Source of the DNA: Trichoplusia ni
Taxonomy: Eukaryota > Arthropoda > Insecta > Lepidoptera > Noctuidae
NCBI RefSeq assembly: GCF_003590095.1
Contig: NC_039488.1
Span: 13,826,001-13,890,000, forward strand
Direction of reading: 5' to 3'
Length of the DNA stretch: 64,000 nucleotides
The notes below the pieces were generated by a model. It was not told the origin of the DNA, searched no databases, and saw only the letters and a program-made list of their open reading frames with translations. Both the position numbers and the translations under genes were made by a program. Shown piece by piece: positions 37,901 through 51,236 of this stretch; within the stretch, counting starts at the first letter, position 1, and each line of letters begins with the position of its first letter.

Positions 37901-39724
37901 GGTGAGGAGTTAGTGCCCTGACCAGCTGTCATTATATTTTAAGATCAAGCTGACCCTGAAATAATGTGATAGTCTACTGGTGTTGCATAACTGATTTTTT
38001 AAAGCCGGTGAATCTTACTCGTAGTAGTGACCAATGCTATAATGAAAGCTGTAGGTTTTGCATTGTTTCCCATTTTGGGAATTGAAGCACCAACAACGAA
38101 TTAGTTCAGCAATTATTTATTGATATCTTTAATCTCTGTCAAAATAAGTGTAAGAGTTAAATGAAAAATAACATAAAAGTAAACATTTCGAACAAAAAGT
38201 GAATAGTCAGGGTTCAAGATAACATAGGTAAACAAACGGAGTCTTTGTAAAAGACGATTAAGTAAAAAAAAAGACCCAATTTGCAGTAAAAAATAATAGA
38301 AAAACATTCAGATCAGATATAAGAAATGCTTACTATGTAGGTTGAATTCATTACAAAACAAAAAAAAATAATCATTACACATGTACTATCTAGGAAATTA
38401 TCGTAACCATAAAATACTCCGACATAAATAATGATTAATACAATTACACCCAAACTTTCCTGAAGCTTATTTGATAATGTTAATTCTTTAATAACATTTT
38501 GGTTGGTCCTCACAAAGGAAAAACTTCTCGCTCGTCACAATCCACTCTGATGTCTCCTTTCATAATACAATTACAATGCGAGCTCAAGTTTTCGATATAG
38601 TAAAGTTTTGGAAACGAGTTATTTTGTACTTTGATGAGGAAATGCAAAGATTACATTAACTCATTTTATTCACTTAGATCTTTAACTTGAGATTTCAAAC
38701 GAAATTCAATTTTGGAGTGTTAACCAATTTTGGGTTAAATTAATTTCTGCGTTAATGTAAGTTCAAATTTAATGGGTTCAAGGAAATATTTAAATGAAAT
38801 AAGATTTATACATACAATCAAAATACATCTATAATCTTAAAGTATGTGTTATACTGCGATTCGGCAACATTCATACACAAGAATGGTATAGATAAATAAA
38901 ATATCACAATTATTTTATGTCCATTTGACTAGTCAACAGCGGAGTCAAATTTGAATAAAATTTCAATTTAACTCATCTGTCATTCACCATTTTACATTAT
39001 CCTAAGAGTCTGTTCTATCTCCGTCCATTCATCTTCCTATCGTATCGACTAAGCGATCGTTTAGTCATGACAATATCAGAACGAAAGCCATTTTCTATTT
39101 ATATATTTTCGACGATAAAAGATTTATAGCTTTTCAAACTCTAAAACGTTTTTCAAGTTTAGAATAGAATGTAAATTTCTCGGATTGCATTTGTGATGGA
39201 AAATGCAATATGAAATCGAGTTGTGCAGTAAAATAGTGTCGCATTAGAGTGTGGCTGCAGCAAACTTACCAGGCCACATCTGTTGATAACATCGTGCAGT
39301 TTGTGTTACATCGCTGGGTTAATCTTTTAGTGCCTGCAGTGGTACGTGCTGACCCGTCAATGCATTCAACAGCAGATGTCACTAACGCTAGACAACCCGT
39401 GTATTTACACACATATACATTATTAGAAAGTTTTTAGCTACATTAGTGCTATGTTCTCTAGTTTTCTCAACGACAAGAAATTTCAATAATTTGCTTGGGA
39501 AAAGTAACAACTCAATATGATATGTCTTTGGAAAACACGTTACTCCTACAACAAACTAGCGTGGATAATAGATTTCCAAGCTATGCACTATAAAAAAACA
39601 CGATTTACTTGCGAATGGGAGTTCATAAATCCCCGACATGATGGAGCAACATGCAGTGATGCCAGGATATCGCTGAACTAAATAAAAAGGTTGTATTACT
39701 TGTTTTGCAGCCCCGGGCTGATTT

Positions 39725-39982
39725 ATGGGCCATAACAGACCAAGATGGATGGCGGGACAACCTAACGATGCAAATTGCATACAAATTTATGAGCCCTACT
39801 CTGTTTGTAATAAGACCTCTTTATGTAATGTGACCTCTGAAACTTTGCAAATGAATCACTCAAGTTTCAGAAATGGTTTTGAGGATCGAAACTTATTCTT
39901 CCGTGATAAAGATGCTGGGCCATGCAGGGCTATCTTTATCGAAGCGGAAAAAAATGAATGTATTAACTTCAATTTGCGCTGA
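39725..39982 (+). pseudogene. Possible decayed Kunitz-domain fragment in an 85-codon ORF
   Basis: The end of this open frame reads DKDAGPCRAIFIEAEKNECI followed by NFNLR and stop. AGPCRA...EKNEC..F is the core pattern of arthropod Kunitz inhibitors, but about four residues are missing between the two cysteines, the first cysteine is absent, and the frame stops where YGGC should follow. The first 60 codons are not recognised. An in-frame TGA precedes the ATG. A chance match is possible. Confidence 0.25.
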
Positions 39983-42900
39983 AGGTGTGCGATGAATACC
40001 AGCAAAATTTTCATTTTATCCACCTAAATAGTGCTCCATCAATATTTATTTTCGGTGAATATAAAGTAGGCAATATTTTAGGCTTTACAAACTGTTTCCG
40101 AGTTCTATTTGCGCCCATATCACGTAAGAGCTCTTGATTGAATTCAAATGAGAGTTTTATGATTACATTTCCCCAAACTGATTTGTGTAACGTTTGCCGA
40201 ACGTTGATGAGTAAAATACTGATGAATGGTTACTTTTTAGATAAAATTACGAATATCCTGTAAAGTTGTAATCTACAGCCTTGTCCGCATACTTTTTTTA
40301 ATCTATAATTAAATGATAGAGTAAAAGAGTCGCATCGAGAATTACTTTCTATCGCAAAGGGTTTTGCATACATTTCGAAGGCTCAGGACAAGTATTCTTG
40401 CTTCACACAAACGCTAACAGGGTTCAAACTAGCGACACATCGCGCAGGTTTGTCGTGGTGGTCAATCATTTGGCTATCCGAGCTATCAAATATACGTATG
40501 TTATGTAAAACATTCATTGTACTTGTGATTGTCATATCCAAGAAACCCTCAGAACAAGCATTACATTCTATAGCTTAGGAAACGTTTAAAGAAAATACGA
40601 TCAGTTCAAGTTACGCTCATCGTCCTAAATCTCAACGGACTGGAGATAAAATAAATTGCAAGTCTTCTCGACACCGTGAGTCTGCAGACACCAGGCTTTA
40701 GTAATTATCCGCGTCAACCGGCTTTTAAAGTCTTCGTAATCCTCTTAGGAACTTCAATATCAGTATGTATAGAGCTGTATATGTGACGTCACGGGTTAAG
40801 TAGCCGAGTTAGTAAGTTGGGAGTTGTGCACTCCGTGATGCGATGATACCGACACACTGATGACAGGACGATGCAGCTGTCAGATAATTAATGTAGTTTA
40901 CAACAATTACAACTCCACGCTGGAGCTGAGGATCATGAAATAATAGGTACTTTACACAAACGGCAAAATATGTCAGTCTATCTGCTGCATGGCAGATGTT
41001 GAACGGTTATTTTGATGTGATTTTTTACAGAAAGGCAGTAAAAGTGGAGATAATTACTAAAATATATTTTTGGGGGATCTGAAATTATTTTTCAATTTAT
41101 GTTACAAAATTAAGTGGTCCACGACATTTTTTTAGATTACCGAAAGGTATATTTTAGAGGACTATGTATAAATGCAAGAGTCAATCCAGTAACGGAAATA
41201 GTCGGCCATCGAACGTAATATACGGGAGCGTGATATCCATTGCGCATTTAGAACGAGCCGCCATGCGACGACCAAATCGACTCCCGTTGCAAACCAGTAA
41301 TGGATCCCTTTGTGATCGTAACGACGTAGTCGCCTGGTGGCAATCACTTTAAAAGGAATCGATGGAGTTTAATCCTTTTGCTCTAATTATACTTTCTGGA
41401 AGTTCTGACGAGTGTGTTTTAAACTTACGTTTCTTAGGGTTTTTTGAGATATAAATGATAAATCGCAATCAATAGCAAACGTTTTCTAATACGGATTATT
41501 AAAAATACGAAGCTTGCTTGTAGGTATTGACAGTATCAAAAGTTTGAATTCTGTAATCCCTTAATTCTAGCTCCCACTTGATCTCCTAGTATACTATTTT
41601 TTATTATTTTTTCGTTGATATTGAAACATGAAACAAAATGTTCATCATAGAGTGTGACACAACGTACAGAGTAGCAAAAACGCAGAAGCTACATAATTAA
41701 AATAAGAGGGAACAACATAAAAGCCTCGGTCGTTTTCACACCAGTAATGTTTTGTTTTTTAGATAAAAATTATAACATCTGCCGAGCCTCGTTAAGGGGT
41801 TAAGCTTAATTGAGATGGCGTAGAGTTATAAATTAACTTAATATTCAGAGGTTTACAAAGTTAAGGTAAGAGTATTTACGATGTCGCGTTGCGTAAAAAA
41901 GGAGACCTGCGGGTTTTACCGCATTCATTTGTTTTCTGATTAATAAAAACCACATGTAACTACATATGCATCTGATACATAAACATAAAACCGTCTTGAA
42001 ATAAAAACTACCAAGTGAACCTTGATGTAGTTCTTTTGGGACCAAATGTCAAACATCAAAGATGCCTCGAGAAACTTCTCCTTTTTGAAGTCGAAGTCGG
42101 TTGAAAGTGGATACTATTGCGTAATTGTTCTGTAATAAAAAACAAGCATTATGTATGTAATTACGTATATCAGTTATCTTATGTACTCAAAATGCGAGCT
42201 TTGCTTAGTTTGACTAGATGTCTCTGTGTAGAAATTGTGGAACATTATGATGATATTTGACTAGTCCATAACTATCGGACAGCTTTTAGATCTCTACAAT
42301 TATTACTACTGCTCATAATCGTCACTCTGCTAAGTCCATTTAACTCTGCCACTATTTAGTAGACGATGGGTCTGAGTTCGTACAATTTGCCAGCAGCCGA
42401 TATCCGGTCATTATGCAGTTTGATTTAAAGAGCACTTATTGGTTTTCTCTGGATGTAGTGGTTAAAGAAATGTCGCTTTCAGGAATTATTAAATTTAATT
42501 TCTAAATTGTTATTGTAGGCAGCAAAAATAAAAGTGATAACAATATGATTATTCCACTAATCTTCACTTTTCTTCTAGGTTGAAAACTAGCCAGCTCCAG
42601 ATTTGCTGAGGAAACCTGAACCGGCGTGCGTCGTCTCCCACATTTGGTCGGTGCAAGCACCAAAACGTCTCTACCTTACATACATACACACATATACATA
42701 CATTTGCTGTAAAATCCGACCCATTCATATCCAGTAAATTGAAACAAATTGTATGGTAATGTATGTCATTCGTTAAAATCAGTATAGCAGTTAAGTAACA
42801 GCGAACAAAAATACATAGTTATTACATAATTACAACAGAAATATGAAATCTACAACTTAAAACTTTTAAGTATTAAACAGACGCTCCTTGCACATATGAG

Positions 42901-45900
42901 TATAATTATCTGGAGGAGTATATATAATTATCATGATAATATATTATTTTGAATGAAACTTATAGTCTGCGCTTTAAGGACACTCATAGTTTCAACTCAA
43001 TTAGCGCACTGACTATATATAATAACTTACCGCGCAATAACTATATTGAGAAAAAGTATGCTTTATTAAATTACTTCGGCTCCGCTTGCGTGTAATGCAA
43101 ATATATTCTGGAAGAACCAGGAATTTGAAAATTTGTTCAAATTAACATTTTGAATCAAATAAGGAAAACAGAGAAAAGAAAAAAAAAGACAAAGTTTCTA
43201 GATGGTATCTTCTGCTGGGATTCTCGAGGGAAAAATCCTCGAAGGGCGAGTCCAACAGGCACGGTTTTCTGCAACGCCCTATTTGTGAAAAGCTAATCCG
43301 AGTGTTTCCTTAAAGCTTGGTTCTGATCGACCAACTTTATGCCGGGCGAGTTAAAAATAAACGGAATGAACGTAACTCTCGCTACTTTATATTCCAATTT
43401 GGAGAGTACAACCTCAGGGTTTAACAATTTACATATTTTTCAATATCTGGATAAAAGTTTAGGAACATTGTGAGCCGGCTGTACTTATTGTTATGACTTC
43501 CATTGTATTTGTTTCAGTGCCAAGCAAAAATTCTAAATCTAAAACGCTGGTCTCTGTAACATAGTTAGAATAAAAAATAACTACATCTATTTTGCAACTA
43601 AAAGCCAAGAAAATATTAAACATTTCATTCAATAAGATTTTTACAAAAACCTCTTTCGCATAAAAAGAAAAAGATTTATTTTAGAATCTTTACCAAATGA
43701 CAAAAAGGTTTAAAATCCTTTCGATCTACAAAGATGATAATAAAATGATTTCGAGCGCACAAAGGTGGCTAATCGCATCGTTTGTCGCACCTGCGGACTT
43801 AGAAAAGCTATCAAAAACTAGTTCACTGGGAGACTATTATTATTGGGGATAGAATATGCATTCTGAATACGTAAGCGATGGACCGAATGTAAATGAATTT
43901 GACCCTTATTGTCATTAATATCAGATAGATAGCGGCAAATTATTCCATGCAAGTATTTTGGATAGGGATAGGTATGTTGTTTAATTAATTATTTATGCCT
44001 CTTCTAAACCGTATTTTTCTACAATTTATGTATTTGAAGCAAAAATATTCAGTAGAGCATGCATTCAGTATTCTGAAACAGTAACAATAAACTTAGAAAA
44101 CCTCGTTTCTAGTTATTTATAAACGGTATGTTTTTGTGTTGTTGGTAAGTGGCTTATAAATTACATTGTGCGGCAACACAAGCCGGTGGTTTGCCGATGC
44201 AAGTTAAAACAAACGTTTCTTACGTTTATCTCACAGAACATTCTTTTACAGGAACGTTACACAAAGCGTTTAATTTCCGTTCAAGTAGTGTGCGTGGGAT
44301 GTGAGCGGAGAGCGACAGCGGATACTTGACTCTCTTTGTTGGAAGCAAATATTAGAAGCATTGTTTAGGTGTACATTTTTGGGAAGGCAAGGATTTCCTC
44401 GCACAGACTTCCTATTAAGGAAGTGGGCTTTTTTCGTGGGACGAGGCCGAAACGCCTGCCCATTATTACACCAGGATCAACAATTACATAAAAAACAAGC
44501 TGAATGGCGATGCTGTATGCCATAGTGTTTTAAACATCTTAATTTTTTCTTTCAGAGTTTTTGATAGTGTTGCTTGTGCTAGATTAGGTACATACTTGTT
44601 GCTAAATATGTCTAGATAAGTAAACATAAAGTTATCAGACCTCGCGGGGCTATTCCTTGGGCCACACGACTGCAGGCCTGATAAGTATCGCGCAGACATC
44701 GTTACCTAAAAAAGCCCAGAATTTGTGAACGAATAGCTCCGGCTGAAGCAACTTGTTATTAAAATTGTAAAAGTTATTGTTCTGCTGTAATTTTGCTGAA
44801 TTTGTTATAAAGTTTAATAAAAAAATAAGTACCGTTTGACCCGCATGTTTTATTGTTACGTTTGGCATAATGACAGAATTTAGGAGGTAGTAAATCCTTG
44901 AGACAAAGCGGTGCCTCGTGTTTTATCAGCAATCTTAAAACAGTTAAAAATGATGATGTTTTTACAGAAACAAACCTCGGCATCGCTTTTTAAATGATCA
45001 AAAATGTCAATAAAACTTATGAATGTATTAAATGTCCAAAATAGTTAGAGAGCAATATCATATAGTGAATATTAGTTGTCGAGTTACTATGTACATCCTC
45101 AAATTATAACCTTCTTCTGCATTTGTCGCCAATTCCCAATCATGCGTCACGTTGACAGCGGACCTCGTTGTCAAGATGTTGCCGAGACTAAAGGATGCTG
45201 CAGATTTACTCACTATTAATAGAACAGATTGACATTCTATTAGCTGCTGAGAGAGTTGAGTAACCCATTGGGTAAACATTTCTATGACATATACTGCGAA
45301 CATTTAAAAAAAAGGGACGATTTTATTGATAAAAGTTCTTCCAAGAACTAATTTAGCCAAGCCTCTTTTCTAAGGCACTATCTAACAAACTAATTTAAAT
45401 TCCGTTCCACTAATATCCCTATAGATTTAATCAAAGATAAACCTAGTAGGAATGTTATTAATCTCCTGAGAGGAGCCATTTGTCCGGGCAAGTTTACAGG
45501 ACTCCCTTGACGGGCAAGTTGGGATCAAACGATAGTTGCGATGGGACAATCTTTAATCTTTCTGGCCGAGTGTTCCACGCTAACGACCCCCGGGACACCC
45601 GGAGCCGGTATGGAGAGCAGAGTAACTAACTACACGTTCAGTTGTTCAGTGATGATTGCTTGTAATTAAAAATGTCTTTTAGGAGATATTTTGTACTTTT
45701 GTCAAGCATTTGGTGAATTTGACTTTTAGGTTGTGGTTTTTTATTGTGCTGGACAAGAGAATTTTTCGGTAATTAGCTTTACTAAACTAAATGATCAATA
45801 ATGTATTTACTTTAAAACAAAGTAAGAAAGCATTGAAATTAAAACATTTTCAGCTACTGGCTGTTATCATAATTATCAAGCCACGTTACTGTAAAGACGT

Positions 45901-46099
45901 GTCTAAATATTCCCATCACGCTCTCCAAGAAGTCGGCGTGTCAAGATTAACTTTCCTCCAGAAGAGACCCATTTACGAAGAAACTTGAATATTTATGTCG
46001 GAAGTGCAAAAGTGAGGAACAATTTAAATTAAACAACAAACTTGAAATAGTGTTAACAATTAAACTCTCGGTTAACAAGCGCTGGGGGTCTACTACCAC

Positions 46100-46255
46100 T
46101 TATTGAAGTGTGTCTGTTACCGTGCTGGGAGGGAGAAAGTGCTCTACGCCGTGCATGGTTCTGTCTCGCTTCCACACCTGCAACAGTCTTACAGTAAGCT
46201 GTCGTGGTAGAGGCGCTGTTCGCCGCTAGTGAGGGGATACTCCAACACATTTTAA
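46100..46255. repeat. Dispersed repeat, copy 1
   Basis: TCTACTACCACTTA, GGAGGGAGAAAGTGCTCTA and TCTGTCTCGCTTCCACACCT occur in the same order and spacing as at 61.4 kb. Unclassified. Confidence 0.45.
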
Positions 46256-47555
46256 CTCCGGTTAAGTTTTGTTACTCTCTTTGTTATCTATTGTTGGTTA
46301 CGAGAGCCGGATATGAACTTCTTATGTAAAAGCTATGATTGTATCTACCGTGTTTGACTTTGACCTTCAACAAATATAATAAAAGATATCTGAGAGAAGC
46401 CAATTATTATGCTCAAAGTTCAAAGGCATATTCTCTTCATAAAGGGTCTTAATATACCTAATTGTATACAGATAAGTTAGTCAAATTCGCAGACACAGGC
46501 AATGATATTACGAAAGAAGAAATACTAAAGACAAAATTATTCCCTAGGGAACATCTAGATTCAAGATGGAATAAAAATAGTAATCTAGTATGGTCTACTG
46601 TTTCATAGATCACAAGATAATATGTAATAATCTACGAACAAATGTGCTGCTTCTAACTTCTTTCGTACAGTCATTAGTGAGCTCTCTAGCTCTTTCGACG
46701 AGAAGAATGATTCGAAGAAACCGACCAAATATATCTACAGTATTTCTACAATAATAATGCGATGTTAATAGAAGACAGTTAGGAAATGACTTTCCTCTTG
46801 TACTTTGATTTTTTTCTCATACTGAATACTAAATTGACAACAGTTGACAGATTTAAATTATGAGGATTTCGCAAACGTCTTTTTGTCAAGTCTTTCCAGC
46901 TGAAATAGTTCCATTTAAATTTGTGAATTAAGTTGTACTAAACCACAAAAGGCTTTATTTTACATGAATCAAGCTGAATTTGAATAATTTTAACAATTCA
47001 AATTTACTTTACAGCTGTTATTAGTTAACGAGTTCTGGTTGTGACAGGCGGCCATTTCTTTTGTCAGTAAAAAGTATTTAAAAGAGACTTTAACTTAAAA
47101 CGTTGAAATGTATTAAAACAACTGTTGATATCTAAGAAAATGGTTTTAGTTACCTCACACTAACCCATCTTTACACGCTACTTAATACCTCACCTTAAAG
47201 ATTAACTATTGTAGGAATTACGATCGAAGATAAAACGCTATCATAATGAAAACCAATTTTATCGACAATGAGGAAAGAAAATAAACTGAATTTCCCGAAC
47301 ACAAAACACATAAAGGAGGAAAAAAGCAATCACTTCACGAACATTAACACTTATCAATAGAAAAAATATAACGGCGGGTGCGGTACAGCTCTAGTTCGCA
47401 ATTTGTGCAACAATAGCCGGCTCGCACCTCTAGCGCGGAAGCAATTCATAATAGTTGTAGCGCTCGAGACGGAGATACTTAGCCGAGATTAAGCTCCAAA
47501 TGCTACGCCACTGTGTACATGCTACTAAATTGTATTATTGTATTACACGATCGTG

Positions 47556-47649
47556 TATAAATACTGTCATTTGTTTTAGTTGTCAGTTTGTAATGCGTTT
47601 GCAAGCTGCTGATCAGAACGTTATTGGATTTTGTAGCAGCAGATTTGGT
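47556..47649 (+). promoter_or_regulatory. Candidate RNA polymerase II core promoter and first exon
   Basis: TATAAATA at 47556-47563 lies 29 nt before the A of a perfect arthropod initiator TCAGTT (47583-47588), the canonical spacing. The 150 nt upstream (47380-47530) are CpG-rich against an AT-rich background. Downstream, an ATG at 47593 opens a short frame up to a GTAGGT donor-like site at 47650. The target gene is unknown. It could be a 5' exon of the small secreted-protein gene 2.8 kb downstream, but that gene has TATA-like boxes of its own. Confidence 0.4.
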
Positions 47650-49543
47650 AGGTAATTAGTAGGGAAACCAAGTAAGGATGGAAGTTTTTGCCGCGATCAT
47701 AGATCCGCGAACTTTTATCGATATAGGCTAATAGATAGTTTAAACTAATTATGAACTTCTTTGTCTTTTAATTGTCAACACTGTTGGTCATGGACCATAT
47801 TTTTAAACTTCCTACGTTTCGTCATCATGCAATTGTAATATGTATACATTTTTTGCTATTAATGCTTGTCAAACGTGTACTGTGCTTAAGGTTTGCTTAC
47901 TTTACGGTACACAAACATTTATTTTTCATCCAGTAATTACAATTCTTTACAACTTCATTCAAATGCAACCACCTATAATAATAAAATATGCAACTTTGCC
48001 AACCTTCTTAGATTTTATCGTCTACAGGCAATAAATTATTTAAACCCGTAGTCAAATGAAAATCTTGACATGAGTGTTATAAGTATAGTACACGAATAGA
48101 TTTATAAGCTTTAAAACCGATTTGAAAATTTTCTAAAACAACATTAACTTTTTGTAATTTAAAAGTTTTAATATTGGTTTTACGTTTACTTTGCACAGCA
48201 ATTTCACCTATAGAGTAAGGAAAAACAGGACATTGATAAGTAATTATTCAGAAGAACAAAAATTTGATCATTATGGTTTAAGACAAAATAAATACGGTAC
48301 CAGAGTATACATGCCGATGACAAGATTTGAGTTAGATTATACAAAGTAATTTAAATCCAGTACTCAACAGTGCTCTGTACGTAAATACGTATTGCTAGAT
48401 TAAGTTTCGTAAGTTCTAAGCTCCATTTTTTTGTCCAGTCGTAGTTTGAAGTCAATCCTGACCATGATTCCAATAAATAATGTTGCGTGAGACACGCGAC
48501 GATGTTTAATCCATCATTATTGCTTGACTGAATGGCGTTTTACAATGCCTGAATGACAGTTTATTTATTCGTTTTCAAGAAAGCTATAAAAATTGGCAGG
48601 TTCGGAATAAGATATCAAGCATCATTATATATTCGGGACACGCGATTATGATGACAAAAAATAAAACAAAAAAGGTTTTGCAAAAATATTTGCAAGATTT
48701 TTGGATTTTTTTGTGACGTAGGTACATTACAAATTGAACAATATTCTTTACTATCTTATTGTTTCTTTTTTACTATTAGTCGTCAAACTGTCGTTACTTA
48801 TACATGATATATAATGAGCGTTTAGCACAGGCAAAACAACGACACTAGGCCTTGATAAATGACTGTGTTCCAAGTTGTTGACTAACGGTATTCACCCTCT
48901 TTTGTTTTAATTGATTACCTCTTCACGTACTATGCGAGAGTGATCATCACTTTATAAGACCTATAATTTGATGACGGTACTTAACAGTTACAACATGTTC
49001 CTTGACCAGTTTTAGCCCATTCTATCGGTCCCATGCAGGGACGTAAGCCACTGCCTGGCTGAAGACTTCGAAAATGCCTCAGATGTATTTGTAAGTATCA
49101 AGTTCATTGAATTGGGAATTTCCTGTTTTTAGAATTCAATTAAATGTAATGATAAGTTGTTTACTAAACTGACGAAGACTGTAAAAACCAGAGGGTTAAA
49201 CCAGGCACTAGAATATAAAATAAATTATCATTTATTGGGTTGTCCTCGTGTCTGATAACATAGAGCTGTGTTCAAACTGTCGCATGACTTGACTGCGACA
49301 GCTATGCAAGTTTGTTGGACATTTCTATCGTTTTCCATTTCTACGGCAAATAATTACGGTATATCTAACATATTTATCAGTTTACCATACGAGTAAACTC
49401 AACCTGCCAAGAGACCATTCACGTACCGCTTTCACAGGCCGTGACATTTGATCTCGAGAGCACAAAATAGTTTTCATACGTTCATTCTTGTTTATCAACA
49501 ATAGCAAGTACTACACGCTAAACCTCAGAGATAGAACAATGTT

Positions 49544-49746
49544 TTTATAATAACTATCGTGAGACTGATTCATTATTAAATGATTTAACGGTTTACTCAC
49601 GCGTATTTATCGGGGTAGCCCGACTAGTTTCGGACCCAACCGGAGTCCTTAATCATGAGCAGACGCGGCGGGATCGCGAGTTCGACTCGCGACCTGCCGC
49701 GTTATCGGGCTACCCCGATAAATACGCGTGAGTAAACCGTTAAATC
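49544..49746. mobile_element. PLE-like family B foldback with 13-bp target duplication
   Basis: Perfect 41-bp terminal arms (49582-49622 and 49706-49746) plus a one-sided left tail (49544-49581). ATAGAACAATGTT is duplicated at 49531-49543 and 49747-49759. The centre holds an imperfect palindrome around GCGAGTTCGACTCGC, the head-to-head junction. Duplication length, tail and layout are those of PLE copies. The arms are well preserved. Confidence 0.72.
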
Positions 49747-50449
49747 ATAGAACAATGTTACTAAATAAAAGAACTCTTCTGCCCGATGGATGAATCTATT
49801 AACAGGCCCTACAGCTAATCCTCACTGAGTGCGGATTGTTTACTTAGCATGTTCGTGCGTGCATAGGTAAACATAGTCCGCCACTGTCACGCAGTCTAAA
49901 CCAGTCGCAACACCAGTGTGAATACTCTTTTACCTTAAAGCGTGTTAAAAACTGATGATGATAGATGCATGCAGTCAGAAATTTGCGATTCCGTACAAAT
50001 ATTTGTTGTAAATTTCGTTGATCGTCAAAAATAAATTATAAAGAACAATCTAAATAATGATAATGACGCGATTAAAAAACAACAACTGAGCGCAAAAGGA
50101 AAAGAATTTAAAAATTATTTGTCTTGAAAAATTATCTAATTATCTTCCTTTGTTTTTCTAGCGGAGTTCAACAAAGTTTAGTCAAAACAGTACTTATTTG
50201 GTAGGAGGACAGGAGTTAGGTATTTATTTGATATCCTTTTACAAAAACACAACTTCAAGAAATTAAACAATAACAAACTAAATACTTATTACAAAACTTT
50301 CTGCTGGACCCTATTTTTTTTTGACCCGGCGACAAAACACCGAGATAAAACCTTATCTTTTGCAAAAAGCATATAAGCATTTGAAACTGTTGTGTTTACA
50401 TACATTTATAAAATTGTATTAATTGCCAACTGTAGTTTGACTAAACAAG

Positions 50450-51236
50450 ATGTTTCGTTACGGGTCATTGTTAACATTACTTTTAATTATTAGTCTCGCA
50501 TGCGCTGCCCCAGGTTTGTTCAATTATAACTTATACAACACTCATGTTTGTGTATTTTAAGTTTTCTAAACGTAAAAATAATTGTGTCTTAAGAAACCCA
50601 GCACGCAATTGTGAATTATTGACGACTGTTTTTCCGAAATACAATGCGTTTGACTTTTTAAGTTTGGAAGTTTTAATAAATTTAGCTTTTATAGTTATTA
50701 TTATTTTATATATAGCCAAAATAAAATAAAAATTACAGCATTGTGAGATTTTATTTAAATTCCAGATCGTACTGTATCTCTATATCAAAGTGTTGCTGCA
50801 GAGACTATTCAGGATTCTAAGTTCGGCGACAAAGCTTTCACCATTAGAACATATTTGCCACCGTGAGTATAATAACATTGACTGCTGAATCTTTTTCTTC
50901 CTTTTTTCATTACCAAACATCCAAAAATCATGCCCAAAATATAAACAGTAAACCAAAAAATAATAACATTAAATTCACTATCACATCATTAGTTCATTCA
51001 CTAATACACGAGATACATGCCAATAGAGAATTTGTGGAAATATTTGTTTAAATATGAGGTGGCAGTAGGTCCTAGTTTTGCCTTTTTTGCCACCATTTAC
51101 CATTAATACATTTGCACTAATTTTAATGTTGCTCTTCGCATTCCAAACTTGTGCTAAATGGTATCGTAAATATCTTTTCAGGTGTGGACTACTCCAAAAG
51201 GTCATCTCAATAGTTATCTACCAAAATTGCGTGTGA
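50450..51236 (+). CDS. Small secreted protein, 3 exons, about 71 aa, function unknown
   Basis: Seen: exon 1 50450-50513 (ATG in AACAAGATG, donor GTTTGT), exon 2 50766-50862 (acceptor AATTCCAG, donor GTGAGT), exon 3 51182-51236 (acceptor TCTTTTCAG, TGA stop). The splices keep frame. Residues 1-20 form a clear signal peptide (basic MFRYG, leucine-rich core, ACAA before Pro21). The mature part of about 50 aa runs from DRTVSLYQSVAAE to TYLPPCGLLQK and ends in NCV, with two cysteines that could pair. TATA-like boxes lie at 50372 and 50407 and GATA motifs near 50343-50355. I do not recognise the family. A GTGAGA donor-like site just before the stop means exon 3 could also splice onward, giving a longer protein. 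The exons are too short to stand out individually; the support is the signal peptide plus three matched splice phases. The nearest neighbour is a PLE foldback 0.7 kb upstream. Confidence 0.6.

Larger units (their letters stand above)
32190..47379. other. Fifteen-kilobase stretch without a readable gene
   Basis: It contains the SINE fragment at 34.8 kb, the doubtful Kunitz relic at 39.9 kb and the repeat at 46.1 kb. TGACGTCA palindromes occur at 34448 and 40786. Somewhat GC-richer blocks at 41160-41350 and 45470-45640 have no splice-bounded frame. It may be intron or regulatory DNA of a gene outside the window. Confidence 0.5.

Noticed and set aside
22108..40794. Three perfect TGACGTCA (CRE) palindromes at 22.1, 34.4 and 40.8 kb
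   Set aside because: Three 8-mers in 64 kb are slightly above expectation but lie near no promoter or gene that I can see.
41162..41352. Overlapping open frames on both strands in a GC-richer block
   Set aside because: No splice sites, no signal peptide, no recognisable motif; both strands open suggests composition, not coding.
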